A stretch of DNA of 64,000 bases from Achromobacter aloeverae (GCF_004121055.1 NZ_PYAL01000006.1:248001-312000), one strand, 5' to 3'. Positions 15,475 through 24,581 are shown, counted from the stretch's first letter. Notes: generated from the sequence alone by a model not told the origin. Made by a program: numbers and translations.

Positions 15475-16847
15475 CCTCAATGAAAGAAGAATCTCAGGGC
15501 ATCCCGGATAGCTTGGCGGTTTTCTGGGACAACATCCGGGTAGGGACGCTCCATCACACAACTCCGCTCTCATTCTCTTATGCGACTGAATGGCTCGCCA
15601 GCGGGAGGTCACCATTAGCGCCTGGACTCCCCTTGGGTCCAGGGAAGCACGACGGTCCTGAGATCCACGCTTTTTTTGAAAATCTACTGCCCGAAGGCGA
15701 GCAACGCCGCTTGATCACCATGCGGCACCATGTTTCATCGGTCTATGGACTCTTGGCGGTTGCCGGCGGCGACGCGGCCGGCGCTATTGTCTTGCTTTCG
15801 GAGGGCCAGGCACCGCAATCGCCGCAATACCAGAAACTCAGCTGGGAACAGGTCAACGCGCTGATGCATGCCGACGAAAAAAACTTGGTAATGCGGCAGG
15901 CAATCGAGGACGAGGCGCGAGCCTATGCTGCCCCACGGCTTTCGATCTCGGGTGCTCAGGTGAAAATGTTGCTCTCGCTTGATGCCGAAGGCAATCCATT
16001 GCGACCCATGGGCGCCACGCCTTCAACACATATCCTAAAGCCCGACATCGTCCGAACAGATATTCACCTGTTTGCCACTGCGGCAAATGAAACCTTGATC
16101 ATGGCGGCAGCGGCGCTATGTGGTTTGCCTGTTGCCTGTGTTCAGTATCAGCCTATTGTCGATGCGTGCCTGGTTGAGCGATATGACCGTGTCAGGCGCG
16201 AAGACGGTTCTTTGGCCAGGCTGTGGCAGGCCGATCTATGCCAACTGCTCGGGCGGAATTCAGATGGCAAGTACGAAATTGAGGGCGGGCCGAGTTTTGC
16301 GGAGTGCTTCGAAATGGTGGGGCGTCTATCCAGTAAGCCCGCGGTGGATCAAAGGCATCTCCTGAGATGGCTTTTTTTTAATCTTTACGTTGGGAACAAT
16401 GATTCCCACGCAAAGAATCTATCGTTGATCGTCAGCAACGAAGGACTGCGTCTTGCCCCGTTTTACGATTTGATGGCAACCCGAGTCTACTCCGGGCTGG
16501 GGCCGAATTTTGCGTTTAGCGTCGGTGGCGAGTTTGAGCCTGGCAAGATCGGGCCGCAGCAGCTTGCTGCGATGGCTGCCCAGCTCAAGATCTCCCCCAA
16601 GTATCTGGTTGCGGTCTCGCAAGACATGGCTGGTAAGGTGAATATCGCTATTCCTGAGGCGGCAAACAGCCTACTGCCCTTGCTCAACCCATCTCGGGCA
16701 ATGCTTGCCGAGCGCGTCGTGTACAAGGTTCGATCCTTGGTCAAGCAGACACAGCGCCGTCTGTTCAACGGGATGGATGCGGAAGACGAGTCTGGCTATC
16801 TCCCTCCTGTTGTTGAACGGAAGGGGCGAAATCGGCCACGCGGTTAA
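15471..16847 (+). CDS. hipA: HipA-type serine/threonine kinase toxin
   Basis: Toxin kinase of 458 residues, close to E. coli HipA in size. The N-terminal subdomain (about 15-110) is the HipA N-lobe (FFENLLPEGEQRR). The kinase core has SISGAQVKMLL (the loop carrying the autophosphorylation serine), THILKPD, NETLIMAAAALCGLPVA, VERYDR, the catalytic NNDSHAKNLSL and the APFYDLMATR metal-binding motif, all intact. The last 30 residues (EDESGYLPPVVERKGRNRP) form a basic tail. HipA kinases inactivate glutamyl-tRNA synthetase in E. coli and cause growth arrest. Here activity is inferred from motif conservation. It lies in the low-GC island. Confidence 0.92.
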   Translation: MTSMKEESQGIPDSLAVFWDNIRVGTLHHTTPLSFSYATEWLASGRSPLAPGLPLGPGKHDGPEIHAFFENLLPEGEQRRLITMRHHVSSVYGLLAVAGGDAAGAIVLLSEGQAPQSPQYQKLSWEQVNALMHADEKNLVMRQAIEDEARAYAAPRLSISGAQVKMLLSLDAEGNPLRPMGATPSTHILKPDIVRTDIHLFATAANETLIMAAAALCGLPVACVQYQPIVDACLVERYDRVRREDGSLARLWQADLCQLLGRNSDGKYEIEGGPSFAECFEMVGRLSSKPAVDQRHLLRWLFFNLYVGNNDSHAKNLSLIVSNEGLRLAPFYDLMATRVYSGLGPNFAFSVGGEFEPGKIGPQQLAAMAAQLKISPKYLVAVSQDMAGKVNIAIPEAANSLLPLLNPSRAMLAERVVYKVRSLVKQTQRRLFNGMDAEDESGYLPPVVERKGRNRPRG

Positions 16848-16858
16848 GGGTTAACCGC
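16840..16858. repeat. Hairpin overlapping the hipA stop codon
   Basis: Perfect 8-base arms GCGGTTAA and TTAACCGC flank a GGG loop, with the hipA TAA stop inside the first arm. There is no T run, so a Rho-dependent end or mRNA-stabilising role is more likely than intrinsic termination. Confidence 0.5.
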
Positions 16859-16973
16859 AGGAGCGTCATGCGAGGGGCTCAGGGCGCCATATGGCCTTGA
16901 AGGCCTGCGTCGAAACGACGGTCGTCTCGGGCCCGGCGTGACTGGCACAATATGCGTTTTATGAGGTCCGATT

Positions 16974-17645
16974 ATGGGGAATACCGGTCCCGTGACGCTG
17001 CTGCTGGCGCTTGATCTCGCTGGTACCTTCGTGTTCGCGCTCAGCGGCGGGATTGCCGGCGTGAGACAGCGCCTCGATCTTTTCGGCGTTTTCGTGCTGT
17101 CCTTTGTCGCCGGGAATTTTGGAGGCATCGCGCGCGACATCCTGATCGGGGCGGTACCGCCCGCCGGCATCAGCGACTGGCGGTATCCGATGGTATCGAT
17201 GCTGGCCGGCCTTATCACGTTCTATTGGACTCCCCTCATAGAGAAGCTGGTCAGTCCCGTTCAGATCTTCGATGCCGCGGGCCTGGGACTCTTTGCCGTC
17301 TCCGGCGCGCAGAAGGCGCTGGCGTTCGGGTTGAATCCGTTGATGGCGGCGTTCCTGGGCATGCTGACCGGCATAGGCGGCGGGGTCGCGCGCGATGTTC
17401 TCCTGGCCCGGATTCCCACCGTGCTGAAGGCCGAGATTTATGCGGTCGCCGCCCTGGCGGGCGGCGCCGTCGTGGTCATAGGGAAGTTCCTTGACGTTCC
17501 CGCCGCGATCGCCACCCTGGCCGGCGCCTTGCTCTGTTTCGGACTGCGCCTGATCGCCATTCGCCGCCGCTGGCGTCTTCCCGTGGCCAGGCGCGGCGCG
17601 CAGGGGGAGGCATCGACGCAGCAGGACCTGAAGGATCCTCGTTGA
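16974..17645 (+). CDS. TRIC-type (UPF0126/YadS) cation channel family membrane protein
   Basis: Inner-membrane protein of 223 residues made of two homologous three-helix repeats. Each repeat contains the family Gly-rich RD motif: GNFGGIARDILIGAVPP in the first and TGIGGGVARDVLLARIP in the second. Prokaryotic TRIC proteins form homotrimeric cation channels. A short Arg-rich cytoplasmic tail ends the protein. GAGG lies eight bases upstream of the start. GC content has returned to the window norm, so this is probably the first gene beyond the island. Confidence 0.88.
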   Translation: MGNTGPVTLLLALDLAGTFVFALSGGIAGVRQRLDLFGVFVLSFVAGNFGGIARDILIGAVPPAGISDWRYPMVSMLAGLITFYWTPLIEKLVSPVQIFDAAGLGLFAVSGAQKALAFGLNPLMAAFLGMLTGIGGGVARDVLLARIPTVLKAEIYAVAALAGGAVVVIGKFLDVPAAIATLAGALLCFGLRLIAIRRRWRLPVARRGAQGEASTQQDLKDPR

Positions 17646-17797
17646 CGAAGACGCCGTTCTCTTGGCGACATGGCAACCGGTCTCGCCAGCGCGGCGTCGA
17701 TCGCGTCAACCGGGTGCGCCATCCCTCCCGGACCGGCGTTCATCGACGCCGGATATCCCCTGTCGAAGCCCAGCCGGACGGCTGTCGACAGTCCGCG

Positions 17798-18616
17798 TCA
17801 GGCGCCGTCCGCCGGCAGGCGGGCCGACGGGAAATCCGGCGTCCGCTTGTTGCGCACGGCATCCAGGCCTTCGCGCGCGTCCGCGCCCAGGAAACCCAGC
17901 ATTTCGGTCGCCAGGGAGTTGTCGAAGATGGGGCCGGCGATACGCATCCAGTTGTTGATGGACTTCTTGGTGGCGCGGATGGCCGACTGGCTGCCCCGGG
18001 CGAGCTTGGCGGCCACGGCCAGGGCTTTTTCCATCAGTTCCTCCTTGGGGACGCAAAACGTCACCATGCCCAGGCGCTCGGCTTCCTTGCCGTCGATGAA
18101 GTCCGCGGTCATCAGGTAGTACTTGGCCTTGGCCACGCCGCACAGCAAGGGCCACACGATGGCGGCATGGTCACCCGCGCCCACGCCCAGGCGGACGTGG
18201 CCGTCGGTGAAGCGCGCCGTCTCGGCCATGACGCTGACGTCGGCCAGCAGCGCCACCGCCAGTCCGGCGCCAACCGCCACGCCGTTTATCGCGGAGATGA
18301 TGGGTTTTTCGCAGGCGAGCATGTTGTAGACGATGTCGCCGGCTTCCTTCATCACCGCCGCGACCACTTCGGCGTTACCCACCATTTCCTCTACCCAGCC
18401 CAGGTCGCCGCCCGCCGAGAACGCGCGGTCGCCCGCCCCGGTGACCACCACCACCTTGACGCCGGGATCGTCGTTGACCACCGGCCAGATCCTGGTGAGC
18501 TCCCAGTGCATGCGCGCATTGGTGGCATTCATGGCTTCGGGGCGGTTCAGCGTGATGAGCAAGACGCCGTCGGCATGGCGTTCGAAGAGAAGAAACTGGA
18601 AATCTTCGTATTTCAT
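17798..18616 (-). CDS. Enoyl-CoA hydratase/isomerase family protein
   Basis: Crotonase-fold protein of 272 residues. It has the oxyanion-hole segment [12 protein letters not shown], the second oxyanion loop [21 protein letters not shown], and [17 protein letters not shown] at the catalytic region, where an enoyl-CoA hydratase normally shows Glu. Here that segment reads G-A-G-D-H, so it may catalyse a different crotonase reaction. The C-terminal helix region includes [18 protein letters not shown]. It lies 73 bases downstream of the acyl-CoA dehydrogenase on the same strand, forming a two-gene beta-oxidation operon divergent from the liv-type transporter. Confidence 0.88.
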   Translation of the reverse strand: MKYEDFQFLLFERHADGVLLITLNRPEAMNATNARMHWELTRIWPVVNDDPGVKVVVVTGAGDRAFSAGGDLGWVEEMVGNAEVVAAVMKEAGDIVYNMLACEKPIISAINGVAVGAGLAVALLADVSVMAETARFTDGHVRLGVGAGDHAAIVWPLLCGVAKAKYYLMTADFIDGKEAERLGMVTFCVPKEELMEKALAVAAKLARGSQSAIRATKKSINNWMRIAGPIFDNSLATEMLGFLGADAREGLDAVRNKRTPDFPSARLPADGA

Positions 18617-18689
18617 GGTCGTCCGTTTATATAAGTAGGCAGGCGGGGCGCCCTCGGGGCCGCATGGTCTTCACGGCGGCGTCCATGCT

Positions 18690-19841
18690 TCAGTACAGCT
18701 CCCGGATCATATTGCGGGCGATGACCAATTGCTGGATCTGGGTCGTGCCTTCATAGATGCGGAAGAGCCGGACATCTCGATAGAAACGTTCGATGCCGTA
18801 TTCGCTCATATAGCCGGCGCCGCCGAAGATCTGTACGGCCCGGTCGGCAACGCGGCCGCACATTTCGGAGGCGAACAGCTTGGCGCAGGACGCCTCGGTG
18901 CTGACCGGAAGCCCGTCGTCGCGCCGGCGCGCCGCGTCGATCACCATGCTGCGCGCAGCGTAGATCTCGGCCTTGCTGTCCGCCAGCATGGCCTGCACGA
19001 GCTGGAATTCTCCGATGGGCTGGCCGAACTGGCGACGCTCCACGGCGTAGCGCAAGGCTTCCGCCAGCATGCGTTCGGCCACCGCCACGCAGATGGCGGC
19101 GATATGGATGCGGCCCTTGTCCAGCACCTTCATCGCCGTCTTGAAGCCGCGGCCTTCGAGCCCGCCGATCAGGTTGGCGGCGGGCACGCGGCAGTTCTCG
19201 AAGATGACATCGCAGGTATGGGCGCCTTTCTGTCCCATCTTCTTGTCGCGCTTGCCCAGGTGGATGCCGCTGGAACGGGCATCGACGATGAAGGCGGAGA
19301 TGCCGGCCGCGCCTTTCTGTTCAGGATCGGTGCGTGCCATCAGCGTGTAGATGCCCGCTTGCGGCGCATTGGTGATGAAACGCTTGGTGCCGTTGACCAC
19401 GTAGTCGTCGCCGTCGCGGACGGCGGCGGTGCGCAGCGAGGCCGCATCGGACCCGGAACCGGGCTCGGTCAAGGCGAATGAGGCGATCAGATCTCCCGTC
19501 GCCAGTCGCGGCAGGTACTTGGCTTTCTGCGCTTCGGTACCGTCGAACAGGATGCCTTGCGAACCAATGCCCACCGTGGTGCCGATCAGGGAACGGAAGG
19601 CCGGCGAGGCCTGGCCCAGCTCCAGCATGGCCAGCACTTCTTCTTCCATGGTCAGTTGCAGCCCGCCATACGCCTCGGGGATGGTCAGGCCGAACAGGCC
19701 CATCTCGCGCATGTCCTGGACGATATCGGCCGGTATCTCGTCGGTCTCGGCGACCGTTTCTTCATTGGGAATGAGCCTCTCCCGGACGAAGCGGGAAATG
19801 TTGGCCAAAAGCAGATTGAGCGTTTCCTGGTCTCGGATCAT
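18690..19841 (-). CDS. Acyl-CoA dehydrogenase
   Basis: FAD-dependent acyl-CoA dehydrogenase of 383 residues. N-terminal helical domain, FAD/substrate motif FALTEPGSGSDAASLRT, NGTKRFITNAP, GRGFKTAMKVLDKGRIHIAA and QLVQAMLADSKAEIYAARS, then GGAGYMSEYGIERFYRDVR and the catalytic-base loop RIYEGTTQIQ, whose Glu is the usual proton-abstracting base. I chose ATG 19841 (MIRDQETLN), which matches the family start. The frame is open for 58 more codons upstream, through probable operator DNA. It should introduce the double bond that the downstream hydratase then hydrates. Confidence 0.92.
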   Translation of the reverse strand: MIRDQETLNLLLANISRFVRERLIPNEETVAETDEIPADIVQDMREMGLFGLTIPEAYGGLQLTMEEEVLAMLELGQASPAFRSLIGTTVGIGSQGILFDGTEAQKAKYLPRLATGDLIASFALTEPGSGSDAASLRTAAVRDGDDYVVNGTKRFITNAPQAGIYTLMARTDPEQKGAAGISAFIVDARSSGIHLGKRDKKMGQKGAHTCDVIFENCRVPAANLIGGLEGRGFKTAMKVLDKGRIHIAAICVAVAERMLAEALRYAVERRQFGQPIGEFQLVQAMLADSKAEIYAARSMVIDAARRRDDGLPVSTEASCAKLFASEMCGRVADRAVQIFGGAGYMSEYGIERFYRDVRLFRIYEGTTQIQQLVIARNMIRELY

Positions 19842-19917
19842 TGCGGTGCCGTCTAGGTATTTGACGAGGAATGCTGCGGCCGCGCTGAATCCAGCGTCAA
19901 CGCCGCTGCGGCTATTG

Positions 19918-19932
19918 TTCCGTACATTGGAA
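19918..19932. promoter_or_regulatory. Palindromic regulator site A (IclR-type)
   Basis: TTCCGTACATTGGAA is a 15-base imperfect palindrome in the divergent promoter region between the acyl-CoA dehydrogenase and the liv-type operon. The shape, TTCC...GGAA over 15 bases, is that of IclR-family operators, and four IclR-type genes lie within 13 kb. Confidence 0.55.
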
Positions 19933-19997
19933 ATAAGCATCTTCTTGCGTGAACGCAATGGCGCGTTCCCCAGGCGAGCAGGGGTGTCCCACACGCA

Positions 19998-20012
19998 TTC
20001 CATAGTACGGAA
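19998..20012. promoter_or_regulatory. Palindromic regulator site B (IclR-type)
   Basis: TTCCATAGTACGGAA is essentially site A inverted, with the TTCC/GGAA ends and GTACGGAA shared. Its centre is 80 bases from that of site A, so two dimers could bind the same region and control both directions. Confidence 0.55.
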
Positions 20013-20094
20013 CATTGACTATTCTTCGTTGACGGGCTCCAGGTGCGGGCATGTAATCGTGCCCACAATTACTAAACCTTCAGTGGAGACAGAC

Positions 20095-21270
20095 ATGTTG
20101 AGGAAGACCGTAAGCAGCATTTCCTGCGTGGCCTTGCTGGCGATGTACGCGCCACTGTCGCAGGCCGCCGATGAAATCAAGCTGGGCCTGTCCGCGCCGC
20201 TGTCCGGGTCGGGTGCGGCCTGGGGCATGGGCGCGGAATGGCTATGCGGCAAGGCCGCCGCGGAGATCGCGGCGGCCGGCGGTGTCAAGGTCAAGGGGCG
20301 GGCATACAACTTCAAGTGCATCACCTACGACAACAAGTACAACGCGGCCGAGGGCGCCAAGGTGGCGCAGGCGCTGATCACCAAGGACGACGTCAAGTTC
20401 GTCGCCGGCAGCATCGGCACCGCGCCGGTGCGGGCCCTGCAATCGCTGACCGAGCGCAAGGGCGTGCTGATCTTCACCACCGCGTGGGGCGCCAGTATCA
20501 AGGGGCCGAAGTTCCCGCTGACGTTCACGCAGATGAATACGACGCTTGAGATCTCCGGGCCGATCACGGCCTACGTGGCGAAGGCGCATCCCATCAAGAC
20601 GGTGGCCCTGCTCAACCCCAACGACGCCACCGGGCAGGATACCGAGAAAATCGCGCGCAAGGCCTGGGTAGCTGCCGGCGTGAAGGTGGTATCCAGCGAT
20701 TGGTACGAGCGTGGCAGCAGCGAATTCCAGCCGGTCGCGGCGAAGCTGGGCTCGCTCAAGCCGGATGCCGTGGACCTGTGTTCCACGCCGTCCGCGGACG
20801 CCGGACTGGTCTTCAAGGAAATGGCCGGCATGGGCTGGAACGGCGTCAAGGTCATACAGGTCGGCACGGGCGCCGACGGCCTGATCGCCACTGGCGGCAG
20901 GACGGTGGAGGGCGTGTACATGGGCGCGGCAATCAGCCTGGACAGCCCAACCGCCACGCCGCGCCAGCGAGCCCTGGACGAAGGGGTGCGCAAGGCCACG
21001 GGCGAGTCCATCAACGCGGTCCAGATCGGCATCTACGACGCCGTCTACGCCATCAAGGCAGGCATCGAGAAGGCGCAGAGCATCGAGCCCGGGGACGTGG
21101 CCAAGGTGCTGCCGGCGCTGAAATTCGAGTCCTTCTACGGCGACTCCGGCTTCGGCGGCAAGGATACCTACGGCTCGCCGCAGCAGATGCTGCTGCCGGT
21201 GATCGTGACGCAGCTCAAGGACGGCAAGCTGGTGGAAGTCGCCCGCCTGCCTTCCAGCGAGCTGCGCTGA
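20095..21270 (+). CDS. ABC transporter substrate-binding protein, branched-chain amino acid type
   Basis: Periplasmic binding protein of 391 residues (LivJ/LivK-like, type I fold). A cleavable signal peptide ends SQAADEIKLG. Motifs include GLSAPLSGSGAAWGMG near the N-terminus, AGSIGTAPVRALQS and NPNDATGQDTEKIARKAW. ATG 20095 has GGAG eight bases upstream. It starts a five-gene transporter operon and lies beside acyl-CoA enzymes. The substrate is therefore more likely an organic acid, aromatic or short-chain carboxylate than an amino acid. That last point is inference. Confidence 0.9.
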   Translation: MLRKTVSSISCVALLAMYAPLSQAADEIKLGLSAPLSGSGAAWGMGAEWLCGKAAAEIAAAGGVKVKGRAYNFKCITYDNKYNAAEGAKVAQALITKDDVKFVAGSIGTAPVRALQSLTERKGVLIFTTAWGASIKGPKFPLTFTQMNTTLEISGPITAYVAKAHPIKTVALLNPNDATGQDTEKIARKAWVAAGVKVVSSDWYERGSSEFQPVAAKLGSLKPDAVDLCSTPSADAGLVFKEMAGMGWNGVKVIQVGTGADGLIATGGRTVEGVYMGAAISLDSPTATPRQRALDEGVRKATGESINAVQIGIYDAVYAIKAGIEKAQSIEPGDVAKVLPALKFESFYGDSGFGGKDTYGSPQQMLLPVIVTQLKDGKLVEVARLPSSELR

Positions 21271-21304
21271 GTCCGGCGGCGCGTGCTCGGGAGCAACGGC
21301 ACTC

Positions 21305-22180
21305 ATGCAGAATTTTCTCCAACTGGCTTTTACGGCGTTGCAGATCGGCGCCGTCTACATTCTGTTCGCGCTTGGCCTGACGCTGATCTTCGGCGTGCTG
21401 CGCATCGTCAACTTTGCGCACGGGCAGTTCTTCACGCTGTCCGCGCTCACCGTGTCGATCGCGGTTCCGTGGCTGGCGCAGCAGGGCTGGCCGGCCTGGG
21501 CGGCGTACGCGGTGGCCTGCGTGGCCGGGGTGGCGTTGACGTCAGTATTCGGCGCGGTGGTGTACGAGTTCGGCTTCAAGCGCGTGGAGCGCGACATGAC
21601 TGGGTCGTTCATCCTGTCGACGGGCCTGGTGCTGATGGTGGAAGGCGTGCTGCTGAAGGCCTTCGGCGGCGGCGTGCGGCCGGTGCCGCCGTTGTTCGAG
21701 GGCGCGGTCGACGTGTTCGGCGTCAGCATCGCGATCCAGCGGCTGGTGTTGTGCGCCGTGGCGGTCGGCATGACCGTGCTGCTTACCGTGGCGCTGGGCG
21801 GCACGCGCTTCGGCAAGGCCTTGCGCGCGGTGTCCATCGACCACGAGGCCGCGATGCTGCAAGGCATTCCTTACCGCCACATTGCCTTCCGGGGCTTCCT
21901 GGTGGCCTCGGCCATCGGCGCGCTTGCCGGCGCGCTGATCTCGCCGGTGGCGGCGGTCACGCCCACGCTGGGGGACGCCTACCTGGTCAAGGGCTTCATC
22001 GCCGTGGTCATAGGCGGCATGGGCAGCGTGCCGGGCGCGATCCTGGGCAGCCTGTTCATCGCCTTCGTCGAAAGCTTCGTGGGTTTCCATTTCGATCCGT
22101 CGGTGGCGAACCTGTCCATCTTCGTGCTCGTCATGGCCGTACTGCTGGTACGGCCGAAAGGACTGTTTGGCCATGACTGA
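21305..22180 (+). CDS. Branched-chain-type ABC transporter permease (LivH family)
   Basis: Inner-membrane permease of 291 residues with about eight membrane helices. It shows the LivH start QIGAVYILFALGLTLIFGVLR, VNFAHGQFFTL and the ABC-contacting loop GKALRAVSIDHEAAMLQGI. The end GMGSVPGAILGSLFIAFVES is also typical. GGGAG precedes the start at a suitable distance. It overlaps the LivM-type gene by eight bases. Confidence 0.9.
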   Translation: MQNFLQLAFTALQIGAVYILFALGLTLIFGVLRIVNFAHGQFFTLSALTVSIAVPWLAQQGWPAWAAYAVACVAGVALTSVFGAVVYEFGFKRVERDMTGSFILSTGLVLMVEGVLLKAFGGGVRPVPPLFEGAVDVFGVSIAIQRLVLCAVAVGMTVLLTVALGGTRFGKALRAVSIDHEAAMLQGIPYRHIAFRGFLVASAIGALAGALISPVAAVTPTLGDAYLVKGFIAVVIGGMGSVPGAILGSLFIAFVESFVGFHFDPSVANLSIFVLVMAVLLVRPKGLFGHD

Positions 22181-23117
22181 CCATTTCTTCCGCAAGGGCG
22201 GGCTGATCCTGGCACTGGCCGCGCTGCTTAGCGTGGCGCTGGGCTCGGGCTACGGCGCCAGCCTGATCACGTGGATCGCCATCGCCGCCACGATGGCCTG
22301 CAGCCTCCGCTTCGTGCTGCTGATCGGCGAACTGAATTTTGCCGTCGCCGCTTTCTTCGGCCTGGGCGCGTACGCCTGCGGGGTGACCGCGACCATCTGG
22401 GAACTGCCGTTCTGGGTGTCGCTGCTGGCAAGCGGCATGCTGGCGCTGCTGGTCAGCGCGGTCTTCGGCTACATCACCCTCAGGGTCAAGGGACCGTATT
22501 TCCTGCTGATCGGCTTCGCCTTCACGGAGGCCATGCGCATCCTGTACACCCGGTCCGAATGGCTGGGAGGCAATTCGGGCATGGTGGGCATCTTCCCGCC
22601 GGAATGGCTGTCCGACCATTTCCCGACCTTCGTCGTCGTGTTGTGCGGACTGCTTATCCTGGGCATGGTGCGCATCGAGCGTTCGCACCTTGGCCGCGTC
22701 TTTGTCGCCATTCGAGACAACGACAGCGTGGTGCGCTCTGTCGGCATCCCGGTGCATTTGACGAAGGTGCTGTGCTTCTGCATCGCGTCCTTCGCGACGG
22801 GCGTCGCGGGGGCCCTCCAGGCATACTCCAACAACGTGATCAGCCCGCTGGACTTCAGCTTCCTGCTGTCGACGTTCGCACTGGCCTACCTGAAGGTGGG
22901 CGGAGAAGAGCACCCCGCCGGGCCGGTGGTAGGCGCGGTGGTGCTGGTGTTGCTGGCCAGCGTGGCCCAGGGCATGGGCGGCGGCGAACACATTTTCTAC
23001 GGCGCGGCCATCGTCATCAGCGTGCTGTTCATGCCGCGGGGCCTGGTCGGCCTGGCCGGTCGCTGCCGCCGTCCCCGCAAGGCGGCGTTCAAGCCATCCC
23101 CCGGAGCACAGCCATGA
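22173..23117 (+). CDS. Branched-chain-type ABC transporter permease (LivM family)
   Basis: Second permease subunit, 314 residues, with multiple membrane helices. LivM motifs are FFGLGAYACGVTA near residue 60, RVKGPYFLLIGFAFTEAMR, and the loop RVFVAIRDNDSVVRSVGIP that contacts the ATPase. It ends in a basic cytoplasmic tail. The ATG start at 22173 overlaps the LivH stop, and its TGA overlaps the next start (ATGA). The stretch between is continuous, with no frame break. Confidence 0.9.
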   Translation: MTDHFFRKGGLILALAALLSVALGSGYGASLITWIAIAATMACSLRFVLLIGELNFAVAAFFGLGAYACGVTATIWELPFWVSLLASGMLALLVSAVFGYITLRVKGPYFLLIGFAFTEAMRILYTRSEWLGGNSGMVGIFPPEWLSDHFPTFVVVLCGLLILGMVRIERSHLGRVFVAIRDNDSVVRSVGIPVHLTKVLCFCIASFATGVAGALQAYSNNVISPLDFSFLLSTFALAYLKVGGEEHPAGPVVGAVVLVLLASVAQGMGGGEHIFYGAAIVISVLFMPRGLVGLAGRCRRPRKAAFKPSPGAQP

Positions 23118-23869
23118 GCGCCCTTGTCGATCAGCCCGCTACGCCCTTGCAGGCCAGCCACCTGTCCCGGCGCTTCGGTGGCCTGCTGGCGGTGGCCGAC
23201 ATGAGCCTGGAAATCCGCGACCGCGAGATCCTGGGACTGATCGGCCCCAATGGCGCGGGCAAGAGCACGACCTTCAACCTGCTCAGCGGATTCCTGGTTC
23301 CCAGCGGCGGACAACTGCGCATCCTGGGCCGCGACGTCACCGGCAAGCCGCCGGAAGCCATCAGCCGCCTGGGCCTGGTGCGCACCTTCCAGCACGGCAG
23401 CCTGATGCGCAGCATGAGCGTCGCGGACAATATTCTCATCGGGGCCATAGGCGGCCTGCCCGGCGGCGGGCGCAAGGACCGCGAGCAGCGCGTGCGCGAG
23501 ACCGCGGCGCTGGTGGGGCTGGAACGAGTACTGCACGCGACGGCGGGCAATCTGCCGCATGGCATGCAACGCCTGGTGAGCATCGCCATCGCCTTCGCCC
23601 CGCGGCCGCGCCTGCTGTGCCTGGACGAGCCCTTGACCGGCCTGAACCAGACCGAGGTGGCGTCGGTGCTGGACATGTTCCGGCGCATCCGCGACGAGTT
23701 CGGCACTTCCATCCTGCTGGTGGAGCACAACATGAAGGCCGTGATGCAGGTCTGCGACCGGCTTTACGTGCTACATCATGGCAAGCTGCTGGCCACGGGC
23801 ACGCCGCAAGCCGTCCGCAACGACCCGCGGGTCCTGTCCGCTTATCTGGGGAAAGCGAATGTCAACTGA
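23114..23869 (+). CDS. Branched-chain-type ABC transporter ATP-binding protein (LivG family) with unusual signature motif
   Basis: ABC ATPase of 251 residues. Walker A is GPNGAGKST, the Q-loop is in RTFQHGSLM, Walker B is LLCLDEPLTGLN and the switch His is in VEHNMKAVMQ. The signature region reads LPHGMQRLVSIAIAF where LivG proteins usually have a close variant of LSYGQQR.LEIARAL. The central Gly and Gln remain, but the helix residues differ and the usual Arg is missing. It overlaps LivM by ATGA and the following LivF-type gene by 11 bases. Confidence 0.9.
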   Translation: MSALVDQPATPLQASHLSRRFGGLLAVADMSLEIRDREILGLIGPNGAGKSTTFNLLSGFLVPSGGQLRILGRDVTGKPPEAISRLGLVRTFQHGSLMRSMSVADNILIGAIGGLPGGGRKDREQRVRETAALVGLERVLHATAGNLPHGMQRLVSIAIAFAPRPRLLCLDEPLTGLNQTEVASVLDMFRRIRDEFGTSILLVEHNMKAVMQVCDRLYVLHHGKLLATGTPQAVRNDPRVLSAYLGKANVN

Positions 23870-24581
23870 AACGCCGACATTGGAGATCGCCGGCCTGCAT
23901 GCGGCCTACGGCGTGGTGCCGGCGCTGCATGGCGTGAGCCTGCGGGTGATGCGTGGCCAGGTGGTGACGCTCATCGGCGCCAACGGGGCCGGCAAGTCCA
24001 CGGTCCTGAAATGCATCAGCGGACTGCTGCGGTCGGCCCGCGATGCCGTGCGCCTGTTCGGCGCGCCGGTGGGGGGGGCCGCGCCCAACGAACTGGTGGC
24101 GCGCGGGCTGGCCCTGGTGCCCGAAGGCCGCAGGCTGTTCGGGGCGATGACGGTGCGCGAGAACCTGGAGCTGGGCGCCTTCCTGCGTCCGGGCAAGGAG
24201 GCCATCGCGCAAGGGCAGGAGCGCTGCCTGGGATTGTTCCCCGACTTGAAGGCCAAGCTGGACGTGGCGGCGGGTGCGCTCAGCGGCGGCCAGCAGCAGA
24301 TGGTGGCCGTGGCCCGCGCCTTGATGGCCGGCCCCCGGCTGCTGCTGCTGGACGAGCCCACCATCGGGCTGGCGCCGGCGGTCGTGGACCAGATCGCGAA
24401 CGTGGTCCGCGAAATATCGCGGGACGGCGTGGACGTGCTGCTCGTGGAGCAGAATGCCGAGGTCGCGCTGGGGATCGCGGACTATGGCTACGTGCTGGAA
24501 AGCGGCGCGGTCGTCGCGCAGGCTCCGGCCGATGAACTCATGCGCAACGACGAGGTGCGGCGAGCCTATATGGGGCTGTAG
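23859..24581 (+). CDS. Branched-chain-type ABC transporter ATP-binding protein (LivF family)
   Basis: Second ATPase, 240 residues. Walker A is GANGAGKST, the Q-loop is replaced by the LivF form LVPEGRRLFGAMTVREN, the signature is LSGGQQQM, Walker B is LLLLDEPTIGLAP and the switch segment VEQNAEVALGIAD has Gln where many ABC proteins have His, which is normal for LivF. It completes a full set (binding protein, two permeases, two ATPases). The acyl-CoA synthetase starts about 40 bases later. Confidence 0.92.
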   Translation: MSTETPTLEIAGLHAAYGVVPALHGVSLRVMRGQVVTLIGANGAGKSTVLKCISGLLRSARDAVRLFGAPVGGAAPNELVARGLALVPEGRRLFGAMTVRENLELGAFLRPGKEAIAQGQERCLGLFPDLKAKLDVAAGALSGGQQQMVAVARALMAGPRLLLLDEPTIGLAPAVVDQIANVVREISRDGVDVLLVEQNAEVALGIADYGYVLESGAVVAQAPADELMRNDEVRRAYMGL

